Below are positions 14,331 through 22,795 of a stretch of 64,000 nt of DNA, piece after piece. A model generated the notes under the pieces. The model saw only the letters and a program-made list of their open reading frames with translations, ran no database searches and was not told where the DNA came from. Where the stretch lies: assembly GCF_037963145.1 (NCBI RefSeq), contig NZ_CP150144.1, forward strand, positions 2,294,001 through 2,358,000, read 5' to 3'. Position numbers and translations under genes: made by a program. Every line of letters begins with the position of its first letter. The stretch's first letter is position 1. The DNA comes from Oceanobacillus sp. FSL K6-2867 (GTDB lineage: Bacteria > Bacillota > Bacilli > Bacillales > Amphibacillaceae).

Positions 14331-15137
14331 GTGATTACAGTTGAGGATTATGATGTATATAGCTTTGATTTAGACGGTACGATTTATGTTGGGGATACAT
14401 TATTACCCGGAGTAGTTGAGACACTCGACTACATAAGAAGCAAGGGAAAGAAGGTTCGTTTTATCACGAATTCCTCCAGTTTATCAAGAGAGGAATGTAA
14501 GGAACGATTAGAAAAGTTTGGTCTCACTATTCAACTGGAAGAAGTAGTTACTGCACTTTATTTGACAGGGCTATATTTTAGGGAGCAGCATGCAGCAGCG
14601 CGGGTTTACGTTGTTGGTGATGATCAAGTGAAAAAAGAGCTGCATCGGCAATATGTTGAAACAACGGATGATGCAAATAAGGCAACCCATATTTTAGTTG
14701 GCCATGATCGAAATTTTTCCTATGATAAAATCCAGCATGCAATGAACGCCATCTATCAAGGGGCTAAGCTTATTGTGATAAATCCAGATCCTTTTTGTCC
14801 TGTCCCTGATGGATATATACCTGATACGATGTCCTTTGCAAAAGCAATTGAGGTTGCTGGTGGCCGAGCGATTGATCAGATTATTGGAAAACCAACTCCC
14901 TTTTATGCGGACAGATTACTGGAGCTAAGTGAGACAAATCCTGATCGAATTTTGATTGTTGGAGATAGACTGGAAACAGATATTATGCTTGGACAAGCGC
15001 ACGGATTTGCTACATGTCTTGTGCTGACCGGGGTGGCCAGTAAACAGGATACTCAGCAATCGATCATCAAACCTGATTATATGATAGAGAGTCTGAGTGA
15101 ATTGTTTGCATTTGAATTATCTTTTAATAAAAGTTAA
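14331..15137 (+). CDS. HAD-superfamily (NagD/IIA type) sugar- or glycerol-phosphate phosphatase
   Basis: 268 residues from GTG 14331 (GGAGAG 7 bases upstream). All HAD motifs are present: DLDGT (13-17), FITNSSS, the lysine in IGKPTPF and GDRLETDI. The ~130-residue C2 cap between motifs II and III places it with NagD/AraL/phosphoglycolate phosphatase-like enzymes. Lying between GlpP and an Ugp transporter, behind an attenuator that shares sequence with the ugpB leader, it probably acts on glycerol-3-phosphate or a related phosphoester, releasing phosphate and glycerol. That substrate is inferred from context only. Confidence 0.85.
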   Translation: MITVEDYDVYSFDLDGTIYVGDTLLPGVVETLDYIRSKGKKVRFITNSSSLSREECKERLEKFGLTIQLEEVVTALYLTGLYFREQHAAARVYVVGDDQVKKELHRQYVETTDDANKATHILVGHDRNFSYDKIQHAMNAIYQGAKLIVINPDPFCPVPDGYIPDTMSFAKAIEVAGGRAIDQIIGKPTPFYADRLLELSETNPDRILIVGDRLETDIMLGQAHGFATCLVLTGVASKQDTQQSIIKPDYMIESLSELFAFELSFNKS

Positions 15138-15182
15138 CATTCGCTTCAAATCTAGTTAATAGTAATTTGATATAGTTATAAT
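15134..15182 (+). promoter_or_regulatory. Four phased Pho-box repeats and -10 before ugpB
   Basis: TTAACA (15134), TTCAAA (15145), TTAATA (15156) and TTGATA (15167) follow each other with exactly 5-base spacers, then 4 bases and TATAAT (15177). This matches the PhoP core-binding layout of Bacillus phosphate-starvation promoters. There is no independent -35. The first repeat overlaps the stop codon of the HAD gene. Confidence 0.7.
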
Positions 15183-15186
15183 TGTA

Positions 15187-15272
15187 AAGTGAATACATTC
15201 ATGGTGCGTTTAGAGAGACCTCAAAATCAGATGTATATGTGCGTGCATATATATCCATTTTGGGGTCTTTTT
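15187..15272 (+). terminator. Attenuator leader 2, probable GlpP target
   Basis: AAGTGAATA (15187), GGTGC (15203) and AGAGAGACC (15212) repeat leader 1. The terminator stem is AGACCTCAAAAT (15216-15227) / ATTTTGGGGTCT (15257-15268), with an inner ATATGTGC/GCATATAT stem and five T. It ends ~85 bases before ugpB. Confidence 0.75.
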
Positions 15273-15358
15273 GGTAATAGAAATGGAGGGATTCATGGAA
15301 AATCAATAGCTCTACCAGGTAAATAGAATTCCAATTTAAAACATGGGGGAATGAAAAA

Positions 15359-16663
15359 ATGAAGAAGCTTTCTTATTTAATAATGTTCACTGTAATGGTA
15401 CTTATACTTGCAGCATGTGGTAATAACGAGGCCACAGGTTCAAGCGGAAACTCGGAGTCAGATTCTGAAGGCGATGGCCCGATTGAAATTACGTATTGGT
15501 ATGCATGGGGAGATAAGATAGGAGAAAACAATGAAAATCTGGTAGAGCAATTTAATGAAATGCAGGACGAGATTCATGTTACTGCTGAATTCCAGGGCAG
15601 CTATGATGAGCTGCATTCAAAGACGCAGGCAGCATTTGCGGCTGGTAACGCTCCAGAAGTAACACAAAATGAGATTGCTTCAATTGAGACATTTGCTAAA
15701 TCTGGTATGACCCAAGATTTAACAGCCTTTGTTGAAGAAGATGCAGATGAAATTGATATGGATGACTTTAATCCTGGTTTAATGGGGAACTCCTATGTGG
15801 ATGACAAGCTTTATGGCCTTCCATACTTAAGAAGTACACCAATTGTTTATATTAATAAGACAATGTTTGAAGAAAAAGGGATTGATCCAGCATCTATCCA
15901 AACTTGGGAAGACTTTCAATCAGCAGCTGAAAAATTAACAGATGACGAACATGTAGGAATTTCCATGCCGGTAGATATTTGGTTCTATGAAGCATTTGTT
16001 GCTCAAGCTGGTGGAGAGATGGTCAATGAAAATGGTGAGATTGTTTTTAACGGAGAGGGAGGAGTGGAGGCTCTAAACCTATGGAAAGGAATGGTAGAGA
16101 GTGGATCGATGCGTGTTCCAGGTGGAGAACCACTACAAGCAGCTGATATGGCGAGACAGGATTTTGCTACTGGACGTGCGGGAATGTATTTCTCTTCTAC
16201 AGCTGACTTAACCTTAATGTTGCAATTAGCAGAAGAAAATGGTTACGAATTAGAAACAATCATGTTCCCAGAGAATGAACAACGAAGTGTTCCAACTGGA
16301 GGGGCGAATTTAGTAATGACTTCTGGATTAGATGAAGAAAAGCAGCAAGCTGCATGGGAATTCATTAAATTCATGACTGCTTCAGAACAGACTGCTTATG
16401 CTAGTGAGTATACTGGATATTTGCCAAGCAGACTCTCTGCGGTGGAGTCAGACACCATGCAAGAGCTCTACGAAGAAAAACCACAGTTTAAAGTTGCAGT
16501 AGATCAATTGCAATATGGGAATGCCCGTCCAATGATTGAAGGATATCCTGAAGTAGTAAAAATTCTTGTCGAAGAAATTCAGCGTTTAATGCTCGATACA
16601 AGTTTGGAAGCTGCAGATGTTTTAGATCAAGCAGCAGAACGTTCATCAAATGTGATTAAATAA
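15359..16663 (+). CDS. ugpB: Ugp-type ABC transporter substrate-binding lipoprotein
   Basis: 434 residues. Lipoprotein signal with lipobox LAACG (Cys 20), an acidic Ser/Gly linker, then a class I sugar-type binding protein: ITYWYAWG at the mature start, FAAGNAPEVTQNEIA, YGLPYLRSTPIVYINKTMFEEKGIDP and a C-terminal GYLPSR. The tryptophan-rich start and overall length fit UgpB, which binds glycerol-3-phosphate or glycerophosphodiesters. The gene begins the ugpBCAE order seen here and follows the Pho-box promoter and attenuator. A generic carbohydrate ligand cannot be excluded by sequence alone; the GlpP, phosphatase and Pho-box context favours glycerol phosphates. Confidence 0.8.
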   Translation: MKKLSYLIMFTVMVLILAACGNNEATGSSGNSESDSEGDGPIEITYWYAWGDKIGENNENLVEQFNEMQDEIHVTAEFQGSYDELHSKTQAAFAAGNAPEVTQNEIASIETFAKSGMTQDLTAFVEEDADEIDMDDFNPGLMGNSYVDDKLYGLPYLRSTPIVYINKTMFEEKGIDPASIQTWEDFQSAAEKLTDDEHVGISMPVDIWFYEAFVAQAGGEMVNENGEIVFNGEGGVEALNLWKGMVESGSMRVPGGEPLQAADMARQDFATGRAGMYFSSTADLTLMLQLAEENGYELETIMFPENEQRSVPTGGANLVMTSGLDEEKQQAAWEFIKFMTASEQTAYASEYTGYLPSRLSAVESDTMQELYEEKPQFKVAVDQLQYGNARPMIEGYPEVVKILVEEIQRLMLDTSLEAADVLDQAAERSSNVIK

Positions 16664-16672
16664 GTGTTTTTA

Positions 16673-16715
16673 CATAGGGGCGTGGTATTACACAGCACGT
16701 CCCTATGAATCAATT
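16673..16715 (+). terminator. Hairpin between ugpB and ugpC
   Basis: CATAGGGGCGTG (16673-16684) / CACGTCCCTATG (16696-16707), then AATCAATTTT. Probably a partial terminator or mRNA-stabilising structure that keeps the binding protein more abundant than the rest of the transporter. Confidence 0.6.
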
Positions 16716-16736
16716 TTAACTTTAAGGAGTTATATC

Positions 16737-17828
16737 ATGGCTAAAATTCAATTGAAAAATGTATCGAAAGCGTATGGTAATAATAAAAAAGTAATTGAGG
16801 ATATGAATTTGGAAATCCAAGATGGCTCATTTACGGTTTTGGTTGGTCCTTCTGGATGCGGGAAATCGACAACACTCCGAATTATCGCCGGTCTAGAAGA
16901 AGTTTCCGCAGGCGAAATCTGGATCGGAGATCAGTTAGTAAATGATGTGGCACCTGGAAAAAGAGGCATATCCATGGTTTTCCAAAACTATGCGTTGTAT
17001 CCAACGATGTCTGTCAGAGGCAACATTGAATTTGGCTTGGAAAATATGAAAATACCAAAAGCAGAACGAAGAAAAATGGTAGAAGAAATAGCTGAGATTG
17101 TGGATCTTACGGAATATCTGGATAAGAAGCCACAAAACTTATCTGGTGGACAGCGTCAGCGTGTGGCGTTAGCCCGGGCAATGGTAAAAAAGCCGAATGT
17201 ATTTATTTTTGATGAACCATTATCCAACTTAGACGCGAAATTGCGCGGCCAAATGCGAACAGAATTAATCCAGTTGCATAAACGATTAGGAACAACCTTT
17301 ATCTATGTAACCCATGATCAGGTGGAGGCAATGTCGATGGGAGATGAGATTGTTATTTTAGATAAAGGCCATATTATGCAGCAGGCAGCACCAATGGAAG
17401 TGTATCATAATCCAGCGAACCAGTTTGTAGCCCGATTTATTGGTACCCCGTCAATGAATGTTCTGCCAAAATCAGTGTTAGAAGGAAATGGCGGCATGAT
17501 TACAGACGGACGAATTTCTCATATTGGTTTTCGGCCAGAGCACGCGAATATGCAAATGGAGAAGCAGGCGACTTCTGGGATAAATCTATCATGTGAGATT
17601 GTTACAATGGAAACACTTGGCTCTGAAACACTTTATTTGGTAAACAGCGATGCAGGGCAGTTTCAAATAAAAAGCTTTCAAGCCCCATTAATAGATACGG
17701 AAAAGGTGCATGTGACCATTCCAATGGAGAAATTATATTACTTTGATACGCAAGGCAATCGGATTTGTACGGATGGAGTGTCTTTTGAAGGTCCTATCGC
17801 GGAGACTAGAGGAGAGGTGCTCGTATGA
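16737..17828 (+). CDS. ugpC: ABC transporter ATP-binding subunit (UgpC/MsmX type)
   Basis: 363 residues. Walker A GPSGCGKST (about 36-44), Q-loop FQNYALYP, signature LSGGQRQRVALARA, Walker [17 protein letters not shown] and H-loop YVTHD. The C-terminal ~120 residues form the regulatory OB-like domain typical of carbohydrate importers (FIGTPSMNVLP, GFRPEH). It energises uptake by UgpA/UgpE. AAGGAG lies before the ATG; the stop overlaps ugpA (ATGA). Confidence 0.88.
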   Translation: MAKIQLKNVSKAYGNNKKVIEDMNLEIQDGSFTVLVGPSGCGKSTTLRIIAGLEEVSAGEIWIGDQLVNDVAPGKRGISMVFQNYALYPTMSVRGNIEFGLENMKIPKAERRKMVEEIAEIVDLTEYLDKKPQNLSGGQRQRVALARAMVKKPNVFIFDEPLSNLDAKLRGQMRTELIQLHKRLGTTFIYVTHDQVEAMSMGDEIVILDKGHIMQQAAPMEVYHNPANQFVARFIGTPSMNVLPKSVLEGNGGMITDGRISHIGFRPEHANMQMEKQATSGINLSCEIVTMETLGSETLYLVNSDAGQFQIKSFQAPLIDTEKVHVTIPMEKLYYFDTQGNRICTDGVSFEGPIAETRGEVLV

Positions 17829-18694
17829 GATTAGCAAAGTGGCGCCCGTATCTTTTGGTGGCGCCCGCCATTATCGTATTTATCGTATTTTTCATTCAGC
17901 CGATTTTTTATATGATTTACTTAAGCTTTCATGATTGGAACTTTATTAGCCCGGATAAAACATTTGTTGGTCTCGGAAATTTCAAAGAATTGCTGGCAGA
18001 TACTATGTTTCTCGAGGTGATCCGTAACACGCTGATGTATACCTTTTTTACCGTATTATTTTCAATTAGCATTTCACTGTTAATGTCTATTTGGCTGAAT
18101 AAGCAAGGCTGGATGTACAGCTTTGTTCAAGGAGCTGTATTCAGTCCGCACATTATTTCGCTTGTATCTATTGCGATGTTATGGATGTGGATAATGGATG
18201 CTGACTATGGTTTATTAAATTGGATTTTAAGCTTAGTCGGGTTAGAAAAGGTACCTTGGCTGACAGACCCCAAAACAGCTTTACCTTCGCTGATTATTAT
18301 AGCAGTTTGGAAAAACATAGGTTATTTTACGTTAATTATTATAGCTGGGCTTCAAAGTATTCCAAAGCATTTATATGAAGCAGCTGCCTTAGATCGCACA
18401 CCATCCTGGCGGCGATTTGCAAAAATCACCTTTCCGATGTTATCGCCTAGCTTATTTTTCTTAACGATTATAGGGATTTTGGACTCCATTAAGGTTTTTG
18501 AAACGATCAGCATTATTACAAAGGGTGGACCACTTAATTCAACAAACACGCTTGTATACTACATATATGAAAACGGCTTTATATTCTTTAAAATTGGCTA
18601 TGCATCAGCAGCCGGTGTTATTTTATTAGTCATTTTAAGTATTTTAACATTGCTTTATTTTAAAGTTCTGAGTAAAAAAGTCCACTATCAATAG
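17825..18694 (+). CDS. ugpA: Ugp-type ABC transporter permease A
   Basis: 289 residues with six membrane helices, starting with a hydrophobic helix at 9-30. The EAA loop, YEAAALDRTPSWRRFAKITFP, docks to the ATPase. MalF/UgpA-like half of the channel. Start overlaps the ugpC stop by 4 bases; GAGAGGTG is the ribosome binding site. Confidence 0.87.
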   Translation: MRLAKWRPYLLVAPAIIVFIVFFIQPIFYMIYLSFHDWNFISPDKTFVGLGNFKELLADTMFLEVIRNTLMYTFFTVLFSISISLLMSIWLNKQGWMYSFVQGAVFSPHIISLVSIAMLWMWIMDADYGLLNWILSLVGLEKVPWLTDPKTALPSLIIIAVWKNIGYFTLIIIAGLQSIPKHLYEAAALDRTPSWRRFAKITFPMLSPSLFFLTIIGILDSIKVFETISIITKGGPLNSTNTLVYYIYENGFIFFKIGYASAAGVILLVILSILTLLYFKVLSKKVHYQ

Positions 18695-18709
18695 AAGGGA
18701 ATGCGTACT

Positions 18710-19534
18710 TTGAAAACATCCTTGCCTTTAAAAATACTAAATATAATCGGTTTAATTATAATGGTTGCTATCTTCGCCATGCCGTTTGTTTGGATGATTT
18801 CCACGAGTTTAAAAACATTGGGAGAAACAATGGTGTTCCCGCCAAAATGGATTCCAGATAGCCTGATTTGGGGAAACTTTGAGCTGGCATGGAATTCTGG
18901 ACCATTTCTACAATACTTTATTAATAGTGTTCTTGTGTCGGTGGGAATTTTAATCTTTCAATTTATTACCGTTATTCCTGCAGCATATGCATTTGCCAGA
19001 TATGAATTTCGTTTCAAAAATGTGCTGTTCAGCTTAGTCATGGTCACCATGATGATTCCCGCTCAGCTTATTTTCCTGCCAGTATTTTTAAATTTAAGTG
19101 ACTGGGGACTTCTTGATACCTTATGGGGATTGATTTTGCCATTTGCTACAAGCGCATTCGGTATTTTCATGCTGCGGCAAACGTTTAAGCAAGTTCCAGA
19201 AGAATTATTAGAGGCAGCGCGTTTGGATAATTCAACTGACTTCAAAATTATGATGAAGATTATGGTGCCAATGGCAAAACCAACGTTAATTACATTGGGT
19301 CTATTCAATTTTATTACGCATTGGAACGATTATTTCTGGCCGCTTGTTATGACAACTACAGAACAGGCACGTACCCTTCCTGTTGGAATTGCACAGCTTA
19401 GGCAGGTGGATGGTGGCGTCGCATGGAATATTTTAATGGCGGGTAATGTGATTCTTGTTATACCAATTTTAATTATCTTCTTCTTTGCACAGCGCCATAT
19501 TATTAGGGCATTTACGTATACGGGAGTTAAGTGA
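18710..19534 (+). CDS. ugpE: Ugp-type ABC transporter permease E
   Basis: About 274 residues, six membrane helices, MalG/UgpE-like. The EAA loop is EELLEAARLDNSTDFKIMMKIMVP, and the family C-terminus AFTYTGVK is present. A TTG at 18710 with GAAGGGA 9 bases upstream is the better start; ATG 18701 abuts that site with no spacing. It closes the ugpBCAE unit and is followed by a strong terminator. Confidence 0.87.
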   Translation: MKTSLPLKILNIIGLIIMVAIFAMPFVWMISTSLKTLGETMVFPPKWIPDSLIWGNFELAWNSGPFLQYFINSVLVSVGILIFQFITVIPAAYAFARYEFRFKNVLFSLVMVTMMIPAQLIFLPVFLNLSDWGLLDTLWGLILPFATSAFGIFMLRQTFKQVPEELLEAARLDNSTDFKIMMKIMVPMAKPTLITLGLFNFITHWNDYFWPLVMTTTEQARTLPVGIAQLRQVDGGVAWNILMAGNVILVIPILIIFFFAQRHIIRAFTYTGVK

Positions 19535-19545
19535 ATACATATTCG

Positions 19546-19576
19546 GAGGGTGGACATTAGTGGTCCATCCTCTTTT
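19546..19576 (+). terminator. Terminator of the ugp operon
   Basis: GAGGGTGGAC (19546-19555) / GTCCATCCTC (19563-19572), one G-T pair, then TTTT. Confidence 0.8.
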
Positions 19577-19630
19577 AGTTACAGGGGAAAGGTTAATTGG
19601 GAAGCTAATGCAGAAAAGGAGATTTTCTAT

Positions 19631-19667
19631 AAAAAAAGGGCAAGGCCCCCTAGCAGGAATCCTTGCC
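19631..19667 (-). terminator. Terminator of the metallophosphoesterase gene
   Basis: GGCAAGG (19639-19645) / CCTTGCC (19661-19667); on the minus strand it is followed by seven T (19631-19637). Confidence 0.8.
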
Positions 19668-19677
19668 ACCACGTTTC

Positions 19678-20511
19678 TTAAACTGTTACTGTTTTCTTGA
19701 TTACAATTTCACGGTTTGGTGTAGTGCCCATACCTAGAGGACTCAATTGAAAATGATTAATATTAGAACCAATAATTTGGGCCATACTTTTTAATTCTGA
19801 AGTTGCAGCATTAAACGATTGAATCGAAATTTCGTTATCATTTATTTCCAATACGCGAATGCTTTGATCATCAAGTACAGCATTCGCTTGAACAAATGTC
19901 CAGTTATCTATCGTTTCAATAGAATCTTTGTGATTATGGCCATTTATGTAAATGCCGTTTCCTTTCTTTTTACGCAAAACGTCAAGAATAGGAATATCGG
20001 GTTGAATGGATAAGTAAGGAAAATTGGAATTTGCTGTTGTATCATATACTGGATGGTGAGCAAAGATAATTACAAGCTTTTCTTCGCTTTCTTCAATTTC
20101 GGCTTTCAGCCATTGTAATTGCTTATCGCTTATGTAACCGCCATAATCTTCATGATCGTGGTCCCGGGCTGTTTCCAGGGAGATAATGTTTACTTTATCT
20201 GTTGCAATTGAAATATTTTGTTCGCTGTTAGAAATGTTTAGAACTTCATCTCTTGAGACACCATATAAGTCATGGTTGCCAAATGTGTGAATAAAAGGTT
20301 TCTCGTATTTACGAATGATTTCATAGACTTCGTGCAGTTCATCTTCTTTTCCGAAGTTGGTTAAGTCACCAATGGAAACATAATAATCAGCTTCTAATTC
20401 AAAAAAAGTATGAAGAAATTTAGCATAAAATGCATCCCTGGCTTCTTTTACTTTCTCGTTTTTACCGATCATAGATGGGTAATGTAAATCTCCAATAAAA
20501 GCAATTCTCAA
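19678..20511 (-). CDS. Calcineurin-like metallophosphoesterase (GpdQ/cyclic-nucleotide PDE class III type)
   Basis: 277 residues from TTG 20511 (AGGAGTGG 6 bases upstream). The complete dinuclear metal site is present: GDLH (7-10), SIGDLTN (~46-52), GNHD (~78-81), FAHHP (~151-155) and NGHNHKD (~191-197). There is no signal peptide, so it is cytosolic. Class III phosphodiesterases hydrolyse cyclic nucleotides or glycerophosphodiesters. Convergent placement directly after ugpE suggests it cleaves imported glycerophosphodiesters to glycerol-3-phosphate, but it has its own promoter region and no Pho box was noticed there. Confidence 0.85.
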   Translation of the reverse strand: MRIAFIGDLHYPSMIGKNEKVKEARDAFYAKFLHTFFELEADYYVSIGDLTNFGKEDELHEVYEIIRKYEKPFIHTFGNHDLYGVSRDEVLNISNSEQNISIATDKVNIISLETARDHDHEDYGGYISDKQLQWLKAEIEESEEKLVIIFAHHPVYDTTANSNFPYLSIQPDIPILDVLRKKKGNGIYINGHNHKDSIETIDNWTFVQANAVLDDQSIRVLEINDNEISIQSFNAATSELKSMAQIIGSNINHFQLSPLGMGTTPNREIVIKKTVTV

Positions 20512-20635
20512 ATGTATCCACTCCTTATTGTTATTAGTTTCATTATGCCAGTGGAATATTAACGGAGATTGGATAGATTGTTAAGTTTGGTTAAAATAAA
20601 TCGGAAAGCATTGTTTTTGAAACAATATTATCAAT

Positions 20636-20673
20636 AATAGAGTAAGAGGATTATATCATCTGCTTACTCTATT
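20636..20673. terminator. Hairpin after the LysM gene
   Basis: Perfect 11-bp inverted repeat AATAGAGTAAG (20636-20646) / CTTACTCTATT (20663-20673) just past the stop of the minus-strand LysM gene. The tail is only partly T-rich. Confidence 0.6.
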
Positions 20674-20691
20674 AAGATGGTTTGTAAACAT

Positions 20692-21423
20692 CTAAAACAC
20701 ACTCGGATAAGCTTTTACCATCGCATCGGAGATCGTATCTGCCATTTGTCTTGCTTGTTTCTCAATTTGATCATATACCTCGATATCTTTTTGATAGTCT
20801 TTGTTAATCATCGCTACCGCTTCTTGTTTTGTTAAGTCTAAATGGTGATAAAACATCTCGCGGACTGCTTCTTCTGTTAAAAGAGGATTAATGCTGTTTA
20901 GGAAAACAGCAATTTCATCTGCATTTGCGTACCATCTCTGCTCTGCCGTCATTGCTGCTTGCTCGTCACCAGCTAATGCTGCTTTAACTAGGTCTGCCGC
21001 AATTAGAAGATGCTCTTTAATCAAGTTGCCATACGTTTCCGCAACAACATCCCCGTATAGGCGGCGAATCATATTACCCATGTCTGTCGCATTTCTCAGC
21101 AGGCGTGTCAGGACAAAATCGATATCTGGCAAATTAAATGTAAGACTGATAATTGCCATTCTCGTCCACGCCACATGCTCCTCCCAAAGACTTCGCATAT
21201 CATTTCGATAATCAACCTCTGCTTGGCTTATACAATGATCTGGTCGTACTTGCTGGTTGGGCGAATGTGCGACTGGTATCGAAATTTTTTGCCCGATATG
21301 CAGATAGTTGGGGTTTATTCCAGGATTAACAGCAAAAATTTCTTCTGCAGTTGTTTGATATCGATGTGCCAGCAACCAATAATTATCACCTGGTTGAACG
21401 GTATAGTAAAAAAGGTTAGTCAT
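20692..21423 (-). CDS. LysM domain fused to a conserved all-helical domain of unknown function
   Basis: 243 residues. Residues 5-50 are a LysM module (YTVQPGDNYWLLAHRYQTT, INPNYLHIGQKISIP). After a short linker, residues 65-240 form an alpha-helical domain with LWEEHVAWTRMAIISL, ATDMGNMIRRLYGD, EQRWYANADEIAVFLNSINP and DQIEKQARQMADTISDAM. I know this helical domain as a stand-alone protein in other Bacilli and Clostridia, without a proven role. There is no signal peptide, so wall binding would need release or spore-mother-cell targeting, where signal-less LysM proteins are common. Function unknown. Confidence 0.8.
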   Translation of the reverse strand: MTNLFYYTVQPGDNYWLLAHRYQTTAEEIFAVNPGINPNYLHIGQKISIPVAHSPNQQVRPDHCISQAEVDYRNDMRSLWEEHVAWTRMAIISLTFNLPDIDFVLTRLLRNATDMGNMIRRLYGDVVAETYGNLIKEHLLIAADLVKAALAGDEQAAMTAEQRWYANADEIAVFLNSINPLLTEEAVREMFYHHLDLTKQEAVAMINKDYQKDIEVYDQIEKQARQMADTISDAMVKAYPSVF

Positions 21424-21671
21424 CTTACCCTTTCACTCCTTTGTTTATAATCGACTTTAATAAAATAGGTGTGGGTATGATTATAGTTTATTCAAATTAT
21501 GTGGGTAGGTGCTTGTGGGGGGGTAAATATTCTAACGAACCAATACCTACTTCACATTCGTTAATCATGGTATAATAAAACAGCTCATGACTATCATTAA
21601 ACTCCGGAGTCTGCGGAGGAAAAACAGAACGATAGAGGGATAAAGCTATATCTCTCCCAGGAGGATATAAA

Positions 21672-22658
21672 GTGATAACAATAAAAGATATTGCAGAGAT
21701 GGCAAAGGTTTCAAGATCTACGGTTTCCCGTGTGTTAAATGATTCTGGCTATGTAAGCGAGGATGCAAGGAAACGAGTAGAACAGGTCGTCAAGGAGACT
21801 GGATATGTTCCAAGTGAACATGCAAAATCACTGAGAACAAAGAAGACGAAGGTTATCGGGGTTATTTTGCCGACGATTCAAACGGAAACACCAAGTAGAA
21901 TTGTGACTGGTTTGGGGAGGGAGCTCTCTAAGCATGGCTACCAATTTTTCTTGGCAAATACGGATCATGATAAAGAAAAAGAACTGGAATATTTGGATTT
22001 GCTGAAGGTGCGCCAAGTAGATGGGATCGTTTTGATTGCTACGAATACGGACGCAAAGCTAATGAAAAAAATAAAGGAAATCAATATTCCATTAGTCATG
22101 ATTGGGCAGGAAGCAGAGGGTGTCATACACATTACCTATGATGATTATCATGCAACGAGAGAGTTGACGAGATTCTTTATTCAAAAAGGATATGAGAAAA
22201 TTGCCTTTATTGGTGTGGATGAATCTGATCGGGCAGTGGGGTATTTTCGGAAGAAAGGCTTTTTGGATGAAATGGCTGCGCAGGGTTTGGCAGTCGAGAA
22301 GGCTTGGGTTCAAAAAGGGATTTTTGATATTGACTCAGGACGTGAGGCGATGGAAAAAATATTAAAAAACGCTGTGAACAAGCCAACTGCAACTATTGCT
22401 GTTACGGATCGACTGGCAATTGGAGCGATGAGCTGCCTAAAAGAGCATGGGATTGAAATTCCAACAGAGATGGCGATTGCTGGGATCGGGGCATCGGAAA
22501 TGTCGCAGTATCTGGAGCCATCTTTGACGACAGTTGATTATCAAAATGAAAAAGCGGGTGAGGAAGGGGCTAGACAAATTTTAGCCAGCATTGATTCTAA
22601 ACCGTTTCAAGAAAAAGTAGTGATGGACTATAGACTAATAATTCGTAAGAGTGTATAA
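21672..22658 (+). CDS. LacI-family repressor of the sucrose operon
   Basis: 328 residues from GTG 21672 (AGGAGGATATAAA upstream). The HTH begins ITIKDIAEMAKVSRSTVSRVLN with the YVSEDARKRV hinge region, followed by a periplasmic-binding-protein-like effector domain (VIGVILPTIQTE, MIGQEAEG, DRLAIGAM). It lies directly upstream of the sucrose PTS genes, with three dyad operators between, so it is a ScrR/SacR-type repressor, likely relieved by a sucrose-derived sugar phosphate or fructose. Its own promoter probably uses TATAAT at 21571-21576. Confidence 0.88.
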   Translation: MITIKDIAEMAKVSRSTVSRVLNDSGYVSEDARKRVEQVVKETGYVPSEHAKSLRTKKTKVIGVILPTIQTETPSRIVTGLGRELSKHGYQFFLANTDHDKEKELEYLDLLKVRQVDGIVLIATNTDAKLMKKIKEINIPLVMIGQEAEGVIHITYDDYHATRELTRFFIQKGYEKIAFIGVDESDRAVGYFRKKGFLDEMAAQGLAVEKAWVQKGIFDIDSGREAMEKILKNAVNKPTATIAVTDRLAIGAMSCLKEHGIEIPTEMAIAGIGASEMSQYLEPSLTTVDYQNEKAGEEGARQILASIDSKPFQEKVVMDYRLIIRKSV

Positions 22659-22660
22659 TA

Positions 22661-22769
22661 AAATCGGAAACCGATTTCATACCATGCTGTCTGGAATCGA
22701 TTCCATATCTCTTTCCATATCATTTAATTATAAGCATATTATTTTGTGAACGATGTGGAATCGATTCCA
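22661..22769 (+). promoter_or_regulatory. Three LacI-type operators before the sucrose PTS gene
   Basis: Perfect palindromes: AAATCGGAAACCGATTT (22661-22677), TGGAATCGATTCCA (22692-22705) and the same 14-mer again at 22756-22769. The central CGAT is typical of LacI-family sites. The two identical sites are 64 bases apart (about six helical turns), which would allow looping across the promoter between them. Confidence 0.8.
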
Positions 22770-22795
22770 TAATTTAAAAAGGAGCGTGAAAGTTT

